Shown here in pieces: positions 39,050 through 48,778 of a DNA stretch of 64,000 nucleotides; within the stretch, counting starts at the first letter, position 1, and every line of letters begins with the position of its first letter. A program made the translations under genes and the position numbers. Under the pieces are notes generated by a model. The model was not told the DNA's origin. It saw only the letters and a list, made by a program, of their open reading frames with translations, and made no database searches. The stretch lies in assembly GCF_000808535.1 (NCBI RefSeq), contig NZ_JWLV01000010.1, positions 186,001 through 250,000 of the forward strand. The letters run 5' to 3'. This DNA comes from Vibrio sinaloensis. Lineage in GTDB: Bacteria; Pseudomonadota; Gammaproteobacteria; Enterobacterales; Vibrionaceae.

Positions 39050-40416
39050 TGCAACCAGTCCTTTCTCCACTCAATCAATGGGCTCAATCGAGCCCATCTT
39101 TGTTGGCGCTAGACACGCCGAAGAAACACTACACTTGGGCAGAGTTAGAGCGCGAAGCCCTGATGATGGCAGCCAGTCTTAGGCAGCAAGGCGTTCAATC
39201 GGGAGACGTGGTGACCTGCGTTGGGAAAAATAGTCCTGAGTCGGTCATTTTACTTCTCGCGACCTTAGAAATCGGGGCGGTATGCGCATTCACTATGCCC
39301 CAAACAGAGAGTGAACTCGAAACCAAGCTTAGTACGCTTTACGCATCACACCAGCAGCGCTGGATTTGGAGTCCGGAAGTGAGTGCAGAGCGAACGCTAG
39401 AGTACGCCCCTTCGCCTGCGGATCAAACAAGTCGCGCCTACCGTTCAGACGCTATCGCAACTATCGTGTTTACATCAGGAACCACAGGCATTCCAAAAGC
39501 GGTGGCTCATACTTCGCGTCAACATCTCGCTTCCGCACAAGGGCTTCTAGCGCGTTTTCGTTTTCAGCAAGGTGACACATGGCTGCTTAGTTTGCCGCTT
39601 TATCATGTTTCGGGCTTGGCGATTATCTATCGCTGGCTGCAAAGCGGGGCGACGTTAAAGGTGGGCAGTGGAGATTTGCACTCCGACATTTTAACTGTCA
39701 CCCATGCCTCTTTGGTCGCTACTCAGTTAAAGCGCTTGCTCGAAAGCAACGTTGAGCTCACGTTAACTCATGTTTTACTCGGTGGTAGCCATGTCCCCCT
39801 CGCGTTGAGTTCGCAAGCGGCTAAGCGCGGTATCGATACTTGGCTCGGATACGGGATGACGGAGGCGGCCTCGACGGTGACCGCGAAGCAAATTGACGAG
39901 CATTACAGCGCCGGCTTTGTATTGCCAAACCGCAAGGTTAAGCTAGAGGATGGTCGGATATACGTTGGTGGTGACACTCTCGCCTTAGGGTATTACCGCC
40001 AAGGAGCAGTGACACCCATTGCTGACCAAGGGTGGTTTGACACGAAAGACCTTGGTGCGTGGGTCGGTAGTGAGCTTAAGATCATTGGTCGAGCGGACAA
40101 CCTATTTATTTCTGGGGGCGAGAACATTCACTGTGAGGAAATTGAAGCGGTACTGAATGCGTTCGCAGGTGTTAAGCAAGCCATCGTAATCCCAGTCGCT
40201 GATGAAGAATTCGGTTTCAGACCTGTCGCGATTTTGGATGCCAAGCGACTCCCTGAATTGAGTCAGATTGAAACTTACCTTAAACCGAGGCTAACCAAGT
40301 TTAAATGGCCAATTGCCTACCACCTTCTGCCAGAGTCACTCTTAGGTAATGGGATAAAGCTATCTCGAAAAGCCGTCAAAGATTGGTTTAAAGAGTACCA
40401 AGCGCTCATTAAATAA
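39049..40416 (+). CDS. menE: o-Succinylbenzoate-CoA ligase MenE
   Basis: This 455-residue ANL-superfamily adenylating enzyme activates o-succinylbenzoate with CoA. The P-loop is IVFTSGTTGIPKAVAH, followed by GYGMTEAAST, WFDTKDLGAW and the catalytic lysine near the end in GNGIKLSRKAV. ATG 39049 overlaps the menC stop; the longer frame from 38986 is only the overlapping menC region. Confidence 0.93.
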   Translation: MQPVLSPLNQWAQSSPSLLALDTPKKHYTWAELEREALMMAASLRQQGVQSGDVVTCVGKNSPESVILLLATLEIGAVCAFTMPQTESELETKLSTLYASHQQRWIWSPEVSAERTLEYAPSPADQTSRAYRSDAIATIVFTSGTTGIPKAVAHTSRQHLASAQGLLARFRFQQGDTWLLSLPLYHVSGLAIIYRWLQSGATLKVGSGDLHSDILTVTHASLVATQLKRLLESNVELTLTHVLLGGSHVPLALSSQAAKRGIDTWLGYGMTEAASTVTAKQIDEHYSAGFVLPNRKVKLEDGRIYVGGDTLALGYYRQGAVTPIADQGWFDTKDLGAWVGSELKIIGRADNLFISGGENIHCEEIEAVLNAFAGVKQAIVIPVADEEFGFRPVAILDAKRLPELSQIETYLKPRLTKFKWPIAYHLLPESLLGNGIKLSRKAVKDWFKEYQALIK

Positions 40417-40508
40417 AGCGATAGGTTGCATAATCGATATGTTGTTTGTTTTACTATGTAAATAGACAGTTAACGCTGCCACCATTGAAAAGGATAGTTA
40501 CTGATACT

Positions 40509-42983
40509 ATGGATAGTACTTCTCTTGCGTTTCACACTCTCCCGCAGTTAGAGCAAAAATTAGAAAGCATCCCTTCCGTTTACCAAAGCCCTTTGATTCA
40601 ACTTTTTTCGGCTCAGCCCAAAGAAGAGGTGTTGACTTTCTATACTGCAATTAAGCAGCGTTGGCCAAACGCAACTGTGATTGGCAGCAGCGCCGTGTCG
40701 ACGATAGAGCAAGGGAATATCAATAAAGGCGATTCATTGCTGGTGCTCACTCAGTTTGAACAAGCAACCTTTACGACCGCGAGCGCAAGCTTTGTGGCGA
40801 GTAGCCGCCAAGCGTCTGAACAACTGTACGAAGGGCTCTCTATCGGCTTGGACACCAAAATGATCATATGTTTTGGTGACAGGATGTCATCAAGCGACAA
40901 GGCTCTGTTTAGTGCCTTTTCCCATGATACCGTCCCTGTTGTTGGCGGCGCGACCGTTATAACAACCAATGGCCGTTGGGCGTTTTTAGATGGGGAGTTT
41001 CACGAGTCTAGTCTCGTTGCGGTTGCTATTAACGCGCCTCAGTTACAGGTTTGGCAAAAATCGTACAATGAGTGGAATCCGGTCGGGCAAACATTTATCG
41101 TCACCCAAGCGCAGGGATCCCGAGTCCTTACCTTAAATGATGAGCCGATTGGGCAAATCTATCGCCGTTATCTTGCTGATGGTAATGACTTTTCCCCTGA
41201 GATGTTGCATGGCTTCCCGATGATGAAAGGGGAGCAAAAAGCACAAGATATCTATACGCCTGTGTCACTTGCAGAAGACCTTAGTATTGAATTTGATAAA
41301 CCACTCAACATCGGTGATAAAGTCCGCTTTTGTTATGACCATCCGGAGCTTACTATCCAGCAGGTACAGCAGGGCGCGTATCACTTAGTTAACTTTCAGC
41401 CAGACAATATTTTTATTTACAACTGCACATCGCGCTTGGACTTTATTGAGGGAAATTCTGAGCTGCTTCCACTTCAGTCGGTTGCCGACAGCTTTGGCTT
41501 CTATTGCATGGGGGAGCTGTTTAAAGAAGAGTGTACTCAATCGATTCTTCATCACAGCATGACATTGGTTGCAATGAGGGAAGGAGAAGCGACCTCGGCT
41601 GCGCCGCAACCTGAGTTTCAACTGACTTCACCGGTTTCTCCACTGTTTTCCATGATACGTAACTCGTTTATCGATTTGGAAATTGATAACCAATTGATGC
41701 AGAAAAAGGTCGATAGCCAAGCCCGCGCACTCATGACCAGCTACCGTACTGACCGTCGTACAGGCTTGCCAAACCGAGCGGTGCTACTGGAAGACATTGC
41801 GGGCATGGAGTTGGATGACTGCCTCTTTAATATCAAAATTAACAACTTAACTGATATCAACGAGAAGTATGGCTATTCGGTGGGGGACAATGTTTTAGTA
41901 TTGTTGACCTCATTTTTGAAAAGCCAAATGGCAGAGTTCTTACCTAAAGAGACCAAACTCTACGCGATTGGTGTTGGTGAGTGGGCGACGATTTTTTCCA
42001 AGACGCTAGCCGCGAGAGACATTCGCGAAGAGTTCGAAGCGTTTATTGAGAAAATCGAGTCGTTCGATTTCAACGACCTGTCGTTTCTTGATAGCACTCA
42101 CCTTGTTATTTCAGTGACTGCGGGGATCGCTGAGAAGAAAGAGTTTTTAACCTGCTCAGCCGATTCATTGTTGTTCAAAACGATTGAAGCTCGGCGATGG
42201 GCAACGAAAAACAACCGTTATCTTTGTGATGCTCGTGATCTCGTTCAGCAAGAACATAAACGAAAAGAATCACTGGAGCGATTGTCGGTCGCCAATCACG
42301 CCATCATTCATCAAAATGTTGTCCCTTACGGGCAGCCGATCTATGACGCAAAAACGCGAGACATCGTGAGTTATGAGTGTCTCGCGAGGCTGACCCACGG
42401 TGATGAAGTGTTGCCGCCAGGGTATTTTCTTCCCTTGGTGCAAGGCACACGCTTGTACACCAAATTTAGCCAGCAAATGATAGCAAGCAGTTTTGCTGCA
42501 ATGTCATCTCGCCAAGATCATTTTACCTTGAACCTATCGCCACAAGACATGCTAGACGACAATACGTTAGCGCTTTTAGAGCAGCATATTCTCGCGTTGA
42601 AGCAACCAAGTCGCGTGGGCATTGAAATCGTAGAGTCAGAGCAGATCAGCGATTTCTCGCAAATGATTGATGTGTGTAACCACTTTCGAAAACTAGGCGT
42701 CAAAATCATAGTGGATGACTTTGGCTCAGGATACTCCAACTTGGATGAAATCGTTCAACTGCAACCCGACATTATCAAGCTCGATGGCAGCTTAATTCGC
42801 CAAATTGACCATGATAAAAAACAACGCAAAATAACGTCTCAGTTGATAAGACTGTGTCAGGTTTTTGAAGCAAAAACGGTGGCGGAGTTTATCCACAATC
42901 AAGCAGTGTGTGAAATAGCCACAGAGATGGGGGTCGATTACTTGCAAGGGTTTTACCTAGGCGAGCCAAAGCCATTGGACTAG
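40509..42983 (+). CDS. FIST sensor, degenerate GGDEF and EAL domain protein
   Basis: This 824-residue soluble protein has an N-terminal FIST_N plus FIST_C ligand-sensing region (about 15-360), a GGDEF domain (about 420-560) and an EAL domain (about 590-815). The GGDEF signature is replaced by GVGEW, so cyclase activity is unlikely. The EAL domain keeps key residues (YECLARL in place of EALLR, NLSPQDM, IEIVES, IVDDFGSGYSNL, IKLDGSLI, LQGFYLGEP), so c-di-GMP phosphodiesterase activity is plausible. FIST domains are thought to bind small ligands such as amino acids. ATG 40509 is preferred, with AAGGATAG upstream. Confidence 0.85.
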   Translation: MDSTSLAFHTLPQLEQKLESIPSVYQSPLIQLFSAQPKEEVLTFYTAIKQRWPNATVIGSSAVSTIEQGNINKGDSLLVLTQFEQATFTTASASFVASSRQASEQLYEGLSIGLDTKMIICFGDRMSSSDKALFSAFSHDTVPVVGGATVITTNGRWAFLDGEFHESSLVAVAINAPQLQVWQKSYNEWNPVGQTFIVTQAQGSRVLTLNDEPIGQIYRRYLADGNDFSPEMLHGFPMMKGEQKAQDIYTPVSLAEDLSIEFDKPLNIGDKVRFCYDHPELTIQQVQQGAYHLVNFQPDNIFIYNCTSRLDFIEGNSELLPLQSVADSFGFYCMGELFKEECTQSILHHSMTLVAMREGEATSAAPQPEFQLTSPVSPLFSMIRNSFIDLEIDNQLMQKKVDSQARALMTSYRTDRRTGLPNRAVLLEDIAGMELDDCLFNIKINNLTDINEKYGYSVGDNVLVLLTSFLKSQMAEFLPKETKLYAIGVGEWATIFSKTLAARDIREEFEAFIEKIESFDFNDLSFLDSTHLVISVTAGIAEKKEFLTCSADSLLFKTIEARRWATKNNRYLCDARDLVQQEHKRKESLERLSVANHAIIHQNVVPYGQPIYDAKTRDIVSYECLARLTHGDEVLPPGYFLPLVQGTRLYTKFSQQMIASSFAAMSSRQDHFTLNLSPQDMLDDNTLALLEQHILALKQPSRVGIEIVESEQISDFSQMIDVCNHFRKLGVKIIVDDFGSGYSNLDEIVQLQPDIIKLDGSLIRQIDHDKKQRKITSQLIRLCQVFEAKTVAEFIHNQAVCEIATEMGVDYLQGFYLGEPKPLD

Positions 42984-43046
42984 ATAACCTGTCAAATAAA
43001 GAGAAGTGCACATTCGGTGACTAAGCGAAAGTGCACTTCAAGGGGC

Positions 43047-43076
43047 GTGGTGATGGTGAGTCACCACCTTTTTTTA
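43047..43076 (+). terminator. Rho-independent terminator after the FIST-EAL gene
   Basis: The stem GTGGTGA / TCACCAC is followed by C and seven Ts. A second inverted repeat (GAAGTGCAC / GTGCACTTC at 43003-43039) precedes it in the same gap. Confidence 0.75.
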
Positions 43077-43080
43077 CACC

Positions 43081-44535
43081 TTAGCTGGCGAGCGCTTTCT
43101 TCATTTGTTCCGCCACTTTATCGACTTTTCCAAGTCCGACGATAACCTGAAGGCCACCTTTGCCAATCGGTACCACACCGGCAGCACCGAGCTGTTTAAG
43201 TTTTTCACTGTCTGCTGCTGAGGAATCTTTAACACTCAGTCTTAAGCGTGTGATGCAGTTATCTACCTCGAGAATATTGTCCGCGCCACCAATGGCTTGG
43301 ATGTAATCTTTGGCTAACTCAGAGACATCTTCATTCGCTTCCTTCTCCATATCTTCACCACGACCTGGTGTTTTTAAGTTGAACTTGATGATAGCGAAAC
43401 GGAAGACCGAGTAGTAAATGATAAAGAACGCAGCACCTTGAAGCAGTAGCATGTACCACTGGGTTGCAAGTGGGTTCTGGCTAGAGAGCACCATATCAAC
43501 AAAACCTGCAGAGAAGCCGAAGCCTGCCATCCACTCCATACTTGCAGCAATGTAGAGCGATAGACCAGTCAGTACCGCGTGAATTAGGAACAATACAGGG
43601 GCAAGGAACATGAAGCTAAACTCTAGCGGCTCTGTGATACCGGTAAAGAAAGAAGCCATGGCTGCCGCGATCATGATTGCGAATACTTGATTCTTGTTTT
43701 TGGCATCAGAGCAGTGGTACATCGCAAGAGCTGCTGCGGGCAAACCAAACATCATGATTGGGAAGAAGCCAGCTTGGTACATACCTGTTTTACCCGGAAT
43801 ACCGGTACCATTAGCGATAGATTGAGCGCCGCCAAGGAAGTTAGGGATATCATTAATGCCAACAACATCAAACCAAAATACTGGGTAAAGTGCGTGATGC
43901 ATACCAACTGATAAGAACAGGCGGTTAAAGAAGCCAAATAGACCGGCGCCAACGGCACCCATACTCTCAAGTTTGATACCAAATTGGATCAATGCATCAT
44001 AAACGGCTGGCCACACGTAGAGTAGAACGAAAGACAGTACCATACCCGCGAGAGACGTTAAGATCGGTACTAAGCGTTTGCCACTGAAGAATGCCAATGC
44101 CTGAGGCAGTTCAACGGTAGAGTAGCGGTTATAAATCTCAGCAGAAATAATACCAATGATGATGCCAATAAACTGGTTGCTAATTTTACTAAACGCGGCA
44201 GGAACTTCATCTGCTCCTGTTCCCATTAGCTGGGCAACAGACCCTGGCGCAAGGAGAGTGGTGACGACTAAGAACATGACGAAGCCAGATAAAGCCGCTG
44301 AACCATTTTTATCGCGACTTAGTCCAAAAGCGACACCAACGGCGAACAGCACTGCCATGTTGTCGATAATGGCGCCGCCAGATTTAATTAGAAAGGCTGC
44401 TAAAATATTTTCTGAGCCCCAACCCACAGGGTCAAGCCAGTAGCCAACCCCCATTAGAATTGCAGCGGCAGGTAGCGTTGCCACTGGAACCATCAGTGCT
44501 TTACCTACTTTTTGCATATATCCAAGTATATTCAT
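43081..44535 (-). CDS. PTS EIIBC, N-acetylglucosamine/glucose type (NagE-like)
   Basis: This 484-residue permease has an EIIC domain (about 1-380) and a C-terminal EIIB domain with the phosphorylatable cysteine in DNCITRLRLSVKD. EIIC signatures include LSVGMHHALYPVFWF and ITEPLEFSFMFLAPVLF. The MHHALYPVFW form of the loop is of the GlcNAc (NagE) branch rather than the PtsG branch, where it is LHHVWNVP. There is no EIIA, so it relies on another protein. An AGGGG site precedes ATG 44535. It is divergent from a LysR-type regulator that probably controls it. The exact sugar is not certain. Confidence 0.8.
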   Translation of the reverse strand: MNILGYMQKVGKALMVPVATLPAAAILMGVGYWLDPVGWGSENILAAFLIKSGGAIIDNMAVLFAVGVAFGLSRDKNGSAALSGFVMFLVVTTLLAPGSVAQLMGTGADEVPAAFSKISNQFIGIIIGIISAEIYNRYSTVELPQALAFFSGKRLVPILTSLAGMVLSFVLLYVWPAVYDALIQFGIKLESMGAVGAGLFGFFNRLFLSVGMHHALYPVFWFDVVGINDIPNFLGGAQSIANGTGIPGKTGMYQAGFFPIMMFGLPAAALAMYHCSDAKNKNQVFAIMIAAAMASFFTGITEPLEFSFMFLAPVLFLIHAVLTGLSLYIAASMEWMAGFGFSAGFVDMVLSSQNPLATQWYMLLLQGAAFFIIYYSVFRFAIIKFNLKTPGRGEDMEKEANEDVSELAKDYIQAIGGADNILEVDNCITRLRLSVKDSSAADSEKLKQLGAAGVVPIGKGGLQVIVGLGKVDKVAEQMKKALAS

Positions 44536-44555
44536 GTATACCCCTAAGTTTATCT

Positions 44556-44570
44556 ATTAAAAATTTTGAT
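44556..44570. promoter_or_regulatory. Palindrome near the PTS gene start (candidate operator 1)
   Basis: ATTAAAAATTTTGAT is a 15-base near-palindrome, 20 bases upstream of the PTS gene. A copy differing at one base lies next to the divergent LysR gene (44683-44697). Confidence 0.4.
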
Positions 44571-44682
44571 TCGATTGAGTATCAATAGTTAGTCGTCTAG
44601 TGATTTAGCTCGTAAATCAGATATATGGGGCTATTAGAATCTTAATTTGTGGTGCAAACAAACGAATTGGCTAGTAGTATGA

Positions 44683-44697
44683 ATTAAAAATTTTAAT
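44683..44697. promoter_or_regulatory. Palindrome near the LysR gene start (candidate operator 2)
   Basis: ATTAAAAATTTTAAT is a perfect 15-base palindrome, 11 bases before the LysR start. It pairs with the near-identical copy at 44556-44570 at the other end of the divergent promoter region. Confidence 0.4.
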
Positions 44698-44708
44698 GCA
44701 TAACGACG

Positions 44709-45587
44709 ATGGCAAATCAACAAGCACTATTAAGAAACTTGCATACCTTTAATGTTGCGGCTCAAAGGTTAAGTTTTACCGTGGCAGCGAAGGAACTTCA
44801 TCTAACTCAAGGCGCAGTGAGTCATAGGATCAAAGTGTTGGAATCTGAGCTGGGATTCAACTTATTTGTTAGAGGTACAAGAACGTTAGAACTTACGGCA
44901 GAAGGGGAGCGATTCCAAAAAACGTTATCAAAGTCATTAAGTGCTATTTTTGGCGAAATCGAAGATATCAACAGTACCGAGCTTCATGGCAAGATCAACG
45001 TTGGGACAAGTCCAGCTTTTGCTAACAGTTGGCTACTGCCGAGAATTTCCGATTTCAAACGACGTTATCCCAGATTTAATCTCAATATTTTTGCCCAAGA
45101 GTCACAAGACTTTCATAAAAACCATTTGGACGTGGCGATTTATTACGGCGACACCGAATTAAAGGATATGTATCGCAAGCGTTTGTTTGGCGAGAAGTAC
45201 ATTCCGGTCTGTACGCCTCGTTATGCAAAAGAGGTTGGGGCTTTTGATGACGGTTTAGAGTCGTTACATCGTGTCAACTTTATTCATGCACTAGAATCGG
45301 ACGTATGGCAGCGCTGGATAAAGCACCACGGTATTGAAGTGAACTTATTTAAACAATTTTACTGTGTTAGCCATCGAGACATGGGAGTACAAAGTGCACT
45401 CCACGATGTGGGGGTAGCAATGGGACGCTATCAATTTGTTAAACAGTATCTAGAGACGGGGGAGCTTGTTTCGCCTTATCCTAGTATGGAAACAGAGATG
45501 AGCTACGAGGTGCTTTGTCCTATGGGGGCTGATAAGCGTCCTAAAGTTGACACATTCATTAGGTGGTTGGACACTCAACTTAGTTAA
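44709..45587 (+). CDS. LysR-family transcriptional regulator (DsdC/GcvA-like)
   Basis: This 292-residue regulator has an N-terminal winged helix (about 5-65: FNVAAQRLSFTVAAKELHLTQGAVSHRI) and a type 2 periplasmic-binding effector domain. The motif LHLTQGAVSHRIKVLE is of the GcvA/DsdC branch. It is divergent from the PTS permease with a 173-base shared promoter region holding a pair of near-identical palindromes. The inducer is unknown. Confidence 0.85.
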   Translation: MANQQALLRNLHTFNVAAQRLSFTVAAKELHLTQGAVSHRIKVLESELGFNLFVRGTRTLELTAEGERFQKTLSKSLSAIFGEIEDINSTELHGKINVGTSPAFANSWLLPRISDFKRRYPRFNLNIFAQESQDFHKNHLDVAIYYGDTELKDMYRKRLFGEKYIPVCTPRYAKEVGAFDDGLESLHRVNFIHALESDVWQRWIKHHGIEVNLFKQFYCVSHRDMGVQSALHDVGVAMGRYQFVKQYLETGELVSPYPSMETEMSYEVLCPMGADKRPKVDTFIRWLDTQLS

Positions 45588-45681
45588 TTTAGCAATTTCA
45601 TAGTCCAAATGTGCATTTAGCAAACATATAGCGTTAATTCATAATAAACAGCGTTAAGTTAGATTATGGATATAAAGGATT

Positions 45682-45849
45682 ATGAAAACGTTATTGGTCA
45701 TTGCAGTGTTGCTGCAGATTGTGGTGGCGATACAGAGCGAAGGCTTGATACGCGCGTTAGCTGAGCTGAGCGCGTTTCTGTTAGTGGCTGCGATGGTTCT
45801 GAGCCATCGGCAGCAAAAACATACGAAATTCCGTCTAGGGGTTGATTGA
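45682..45849 (+). CDS. Small membrane protein (55 residues), unknown
   Basis: A short frame with ATG 45682 and an AAGGA site (45676-45680, perhaps slightly close) encodes a 55-residue product. It has a hydrophobic N-terminal stretch (MKTLLVIAVLLQIVVAIQS), a second one (LSAFLLVAAMVLSH) and a basic tail (RQQKHTKFRLGVD), so two membrane segments are likely. It ends 2 bases before the stop of the convergent YeiH-like gene. I do not recognise a family. Confidence 0.45.
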   Translation: MKTLLVIAVLLQIVVAIQSEGLIRALAELSAFLLVAAMVLSHRQQKHTKFRLGVD

Positions 45850-45851
45850 GT

Positions 45852-46775
45852 CTAGAACAAGGTCAACCACGCGAGTGATGTCGTGGAAATAATCACCCAA
45901 AGGGACACACCAAACATTAACGGTTTTGGACCTGCTGCTTTCAACTTTTCCACCGAAATACCACACCCAATCAGGAATAAACACACCACTAAGGCGCGTT
46001 TTGAAACGTCAAAGATGCCTTGAAACAGCCAATCAAAGCTTGGAATCAAATCGCTGACGGCGATGGCAACGCAATAGAATAAGATGAAGTATGGAACGGT
46101 AATCTTCTTCGAGTCGCTGCGAAACAAAAACGCACTGAACAAGGCGACGGGAATGATCCACAGGGCACGAGCTAATTTGAGCGTTGTAGCTGTGGTTAAT
46201 GCTTCTTCACCGTAGGCAGATGCTGCGCCGACAACTGAAGAAGTATCATGAATGGCAATCGCTGCCCATGTGCCGAAAGTATGTTGATCTAAGTTGAGCG
46301 CATGACCAATGACGGGAAAGACAAATAAGGCAATGGAGTTTAGGACAAACACAGTTGCAAGCGCTAAGCCGATTTGTTCGTCATCAGCCTTGATGGCGGG
46401 TGAGACTGCAGCAATGGCACTTCCTCCACATATTGCTGTTCCTGCAGAAATTAAATAGCCCGTTTTTCTGTTCAGACCAATCCATTTGGTGACGGCCCAG
46501 CCTAAGGCTAGCGTGCCGACAATGGTTGCGATGATTAGCCCGATCCCATCCGATGTCACTGCTAAGGCTTGATCAAAGTTGATACCAAAGCCCAAGCCGA
46601 CGATTGAATAAGCGAGGAGCTTCTTAGTGACTTTAGCCAGATTAAACTGACCTGGAACAAGACCAAGAGAAGCTAGTAAAAAACCAATCACCAATGCGGT
46701 AGGCGACGTGATGAAGGGGGTTAAGCAAATTGCCAGAGAAAGCCAAAAAACAGACTGTTTAGTTACGTTATTCAT
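45852..46775 (-). CDS. YeiH-family putative transporter (UPF0324)
   Basis: This 307-residue polytopic membrane protein has about nine hydrophobic segments. Family features are [32 protein letters not shown] and [16 protein letters not shown]. The family is annotated as putative sulfate exporters, but the substrate of this protein is not known from sequence. It stands alone. Confidence 0.82.
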   Translation of the reverse strand: MNNVTKQSVFWLSLAICLTPFITSPTALVIGFLLASLGLVPGQFNLAKVTKKLLAYSIVGLGFGINFDQALAVTSDGIGLIIATIVGTLALGWAVTKWIGLNRKTGYLISAGTAICGGSAIAAVSPAIKADDEQIGLALATVFVLNSIALFVFPVIGHALNLDQHTFGTWAAIAIHDTSSVVGAASAYGEEALTTATTLKLARALWIIPVALFSAFLFRSDSKKITVPYFILFYCVAIAVSDLIPSFDWLFQGIFDVSKRALVVCLFLIGCGISVEKLKAAGPKPLMFGVSLWVIISTTSLAWLTLF

Positions 46776-46880
46776 GGTAGGGACAGGGACAAAACTCAGA
46801 CGGCAAGTGTATCAACTTGTTTTTGGTAAGTAGAGTTGAATGTTTTGAACAAGCGTTCAGTCAAACTGAACGCTTGTCTG

Positions 46881-48752
46881 TTATTGCCAATCACCGCGAA
46901 GTTTAGCGACACGATCGTGCATTACGGAAGTTGTTGCATCTGCCGGTTGTACAGGCGTACCGGCTTCGATTTCAATTCGAGACCAGAAACGGGTAGGGAG
47001 CCCTTTGAATGCTCTTCCCTTGGAGCGGCTAAAGTAGCTTCCCCAAAGCCCTTTTAACGCCATAGGAATGACAGGAACAGGGCTGCGTCTTAGTATTAAA
47101 TCCATTCCACGCATAAACTCATTCATCTCGCCGTCTGACGTCAATCGCCCTTCAGGGAAAATACAAACAATGTGACCTTCCGAGAGCGCTTGCTCTACCT
47201 CATCAAAAGCGCGACGAATAGACGTACGATTTGTAGCAGAGATAGGAATCACGCCTGCTCGTTTTAAGAAGCGCCTTAAAGGGGGAAGGCTTGCATACTC
47301 TTCTTCCATCACGAAGCGAATTAAACGAGGGCAAACCGCACTGAGCAAAAGAGCATCCATGTAACTGACGTGGTTACATACAATCAGCGCGCCGCCCTTC
47401 TCTGGCAAATGGTGAAGGTTTTTGTGATTTACTCGATACATCGAGTGCGTCAGGATCCACACTAAGAAACGCACAACAAATATAGGGACCTGCATGAACA
47501 GGTAGACAGCAACCAGTAGGTTCATCACCGCGAGCAGCGTAAATAGCTGAGGAATCGTCATGTCCAGTACTGTCAGACAGACAATACCAAGCACGGCACT
47601 ACCTACCATGAACAACGAATTATAGATGTTCAGCGCCGCGATGACTTGAGCTCGCTGATTCACTTTTGCCCGTTGTTGCATTAGTGCGTAAAGAGGGACG
47701 ATAAACACGCCACCAGAAGCGCCGAGCAACAGCAAGTAAGCAAACAGCGGCCACAACTCTTGATAGCTAACAAATTGGGAAAACGATTCGAATTCAGGGA
47801 GGTAGCTAGGGATGGACGTCGCCATCAAAGCACCAAAGATTGTAATACCCAGGCTTCCGATGGGTACGATGCCAACTTCAATACGGTGATTGGAAAGTTT
47901 GTCGCATGCTAATGAACCGACCGCAATACCAACAGAAAAGAGTGCAAGTAAAAATGAAACGGCGCTCTCGTTTCCATTTAGGTAAATTTTGGTGAAGTTA
48001 GGAAACTGTGTCAGGTAAGCCGCGCCAAGGAACCAAAACCAGCTGATGGCCATTAAAGCAAGGAAAATGGTTTTGTCTGCTTTGGCAATCGCGATGGTTT
48101 GTTTCGTCTGTTTGATGGGTTGCCACTTAAACGACAAGTCAGGCGCACTTGCGGGGGCTTCTGGAATGGAGCGACTGGCAATGTAGCCAAACACGGCGCA
48201 TAGCACGACGGCGCCAGCGGCGATGTACTTGGCGTTTTCAGCAGAAGCAATCACACCAGCCCCCAATGTTCCAAGTAGGATCGCTAAGAATGTACCTGTT
48301 TCAACAAGCGCATTACCCGGAACCAGTTCATTGGCTTTTAATTGCTGAGGAAGTAATGCGTATTTGACAGGACCAAAGAAGGCGGACTGAGTCCCCATCA
48401 AAAACAGTAGTATCAAAAGAATGACGTAACTTTCGGTGATAAAACCAATCGCTCCAAGGCACATGATGCCTATTTCAGCGAGTTTCACTTTTCGAATAAA
48501 CCAAGACTTTTCATATTTGTCCGCAAGGACGCCCGCAGAGGCAGAAAATAGAAAAAACGGCAGGATGAAGAGACCAGCTGCAAGGTTGATGAAGAGGTTA
48601 CTTGAAATTGGCAGCGCACCGACACCAGCAAAAGCAACAAACAGCAACAACACATTTTTAAAAATGTTGTCATTAAATGCGCCAAAAAACTGGGTAATGA
48701 AATAGGGCAGAAATCGTTTCTGCCCTAACAAAGAGGTTTGGTTGTTCGACAT
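46881..48752 (-). CDS. MFS transporter fused to a PlsC-type acyltransferase
   Basis: This 623-residue protein combines an N-terminal MFS permease (about 10-410) with a 1-acylglycerol-3-phosphate-type acyltransferase (about 425-620). The acyltransferase HX4D motif is NHVSYMDALLL and the second motif FPEGRLTSDG. The layout resembles a fusion of LplT (lysophospholipid flippase) with the acyltransferase part of Aas, so it likely reacylates imported lysophospholipids. The Aas-type acyl-ACP ligase domain is absent. A TetR-type gene lies 27 bases from its start and on the same strand. Confidence 0.85.
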   Translation of the reverse strand: MSNNQTSLLGQKRFLPYFITQFFGAFNDNIFKNVLLLFVAFAGVGALPISSNLFINLAAGLFILPFFLFSASAGVLADKYEKSWFIRKVKLAEIGIMCLGAIGFITESYVILLILLFLMGTQSAFFGPVKYALLPQQLKANELVPGNALVETGTFLAILLGTLGAGVIASAENAKYIAAGAVVLCAVFGYIASRSIPEAPASAPDLSFKWQPIKQTKQTIAIAKADKTIFLALMAISWFWFLGAAYLTQFPNFTKIYLNGNESAVSFLLALFSVGIAVGSLACDKLSNHRIEVGIVPIGSLGITIFGALMATSIPSYLPEFESFSQFVSYQELWPLFAYLLLLGASGGVFIVPLYALMQQRAKVNQRAQVIAALNIYNSLFMVGSAVLGIVCLTVLDMTIPQLFTLLAVMNLLVAVYLFMQVPIFVVRFLVWILTHSMYRVNHKNLHHLPEKGGALIVCNHVSYMDALLLSAVCPRLIRFVMEEEYASLPPLRRFLKRAGVIPISATNRTSIRRAFDEVEQALSEGHIVCIFPEGRLTSDGEMNEFMRGMDLILRRSPVPVIPMALKGLWGSYFSRSKGRAFKGLPTRFWSRIEIEAGTPVQPADATTSVMHDRVAKLRGDWQ

Positions 48753-48778
48753 GTGTGCCTGATTCCTTTAGGGCTTAA

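Noticed and set aside
43003..43039. GAAGTGCAC / GTGCACTTC inverted repeat as an insertion-sequence end
   Set aside because: No transposase or target duplication is nearby and the repeat lies in a terminator region; it is more likely transcript structure.
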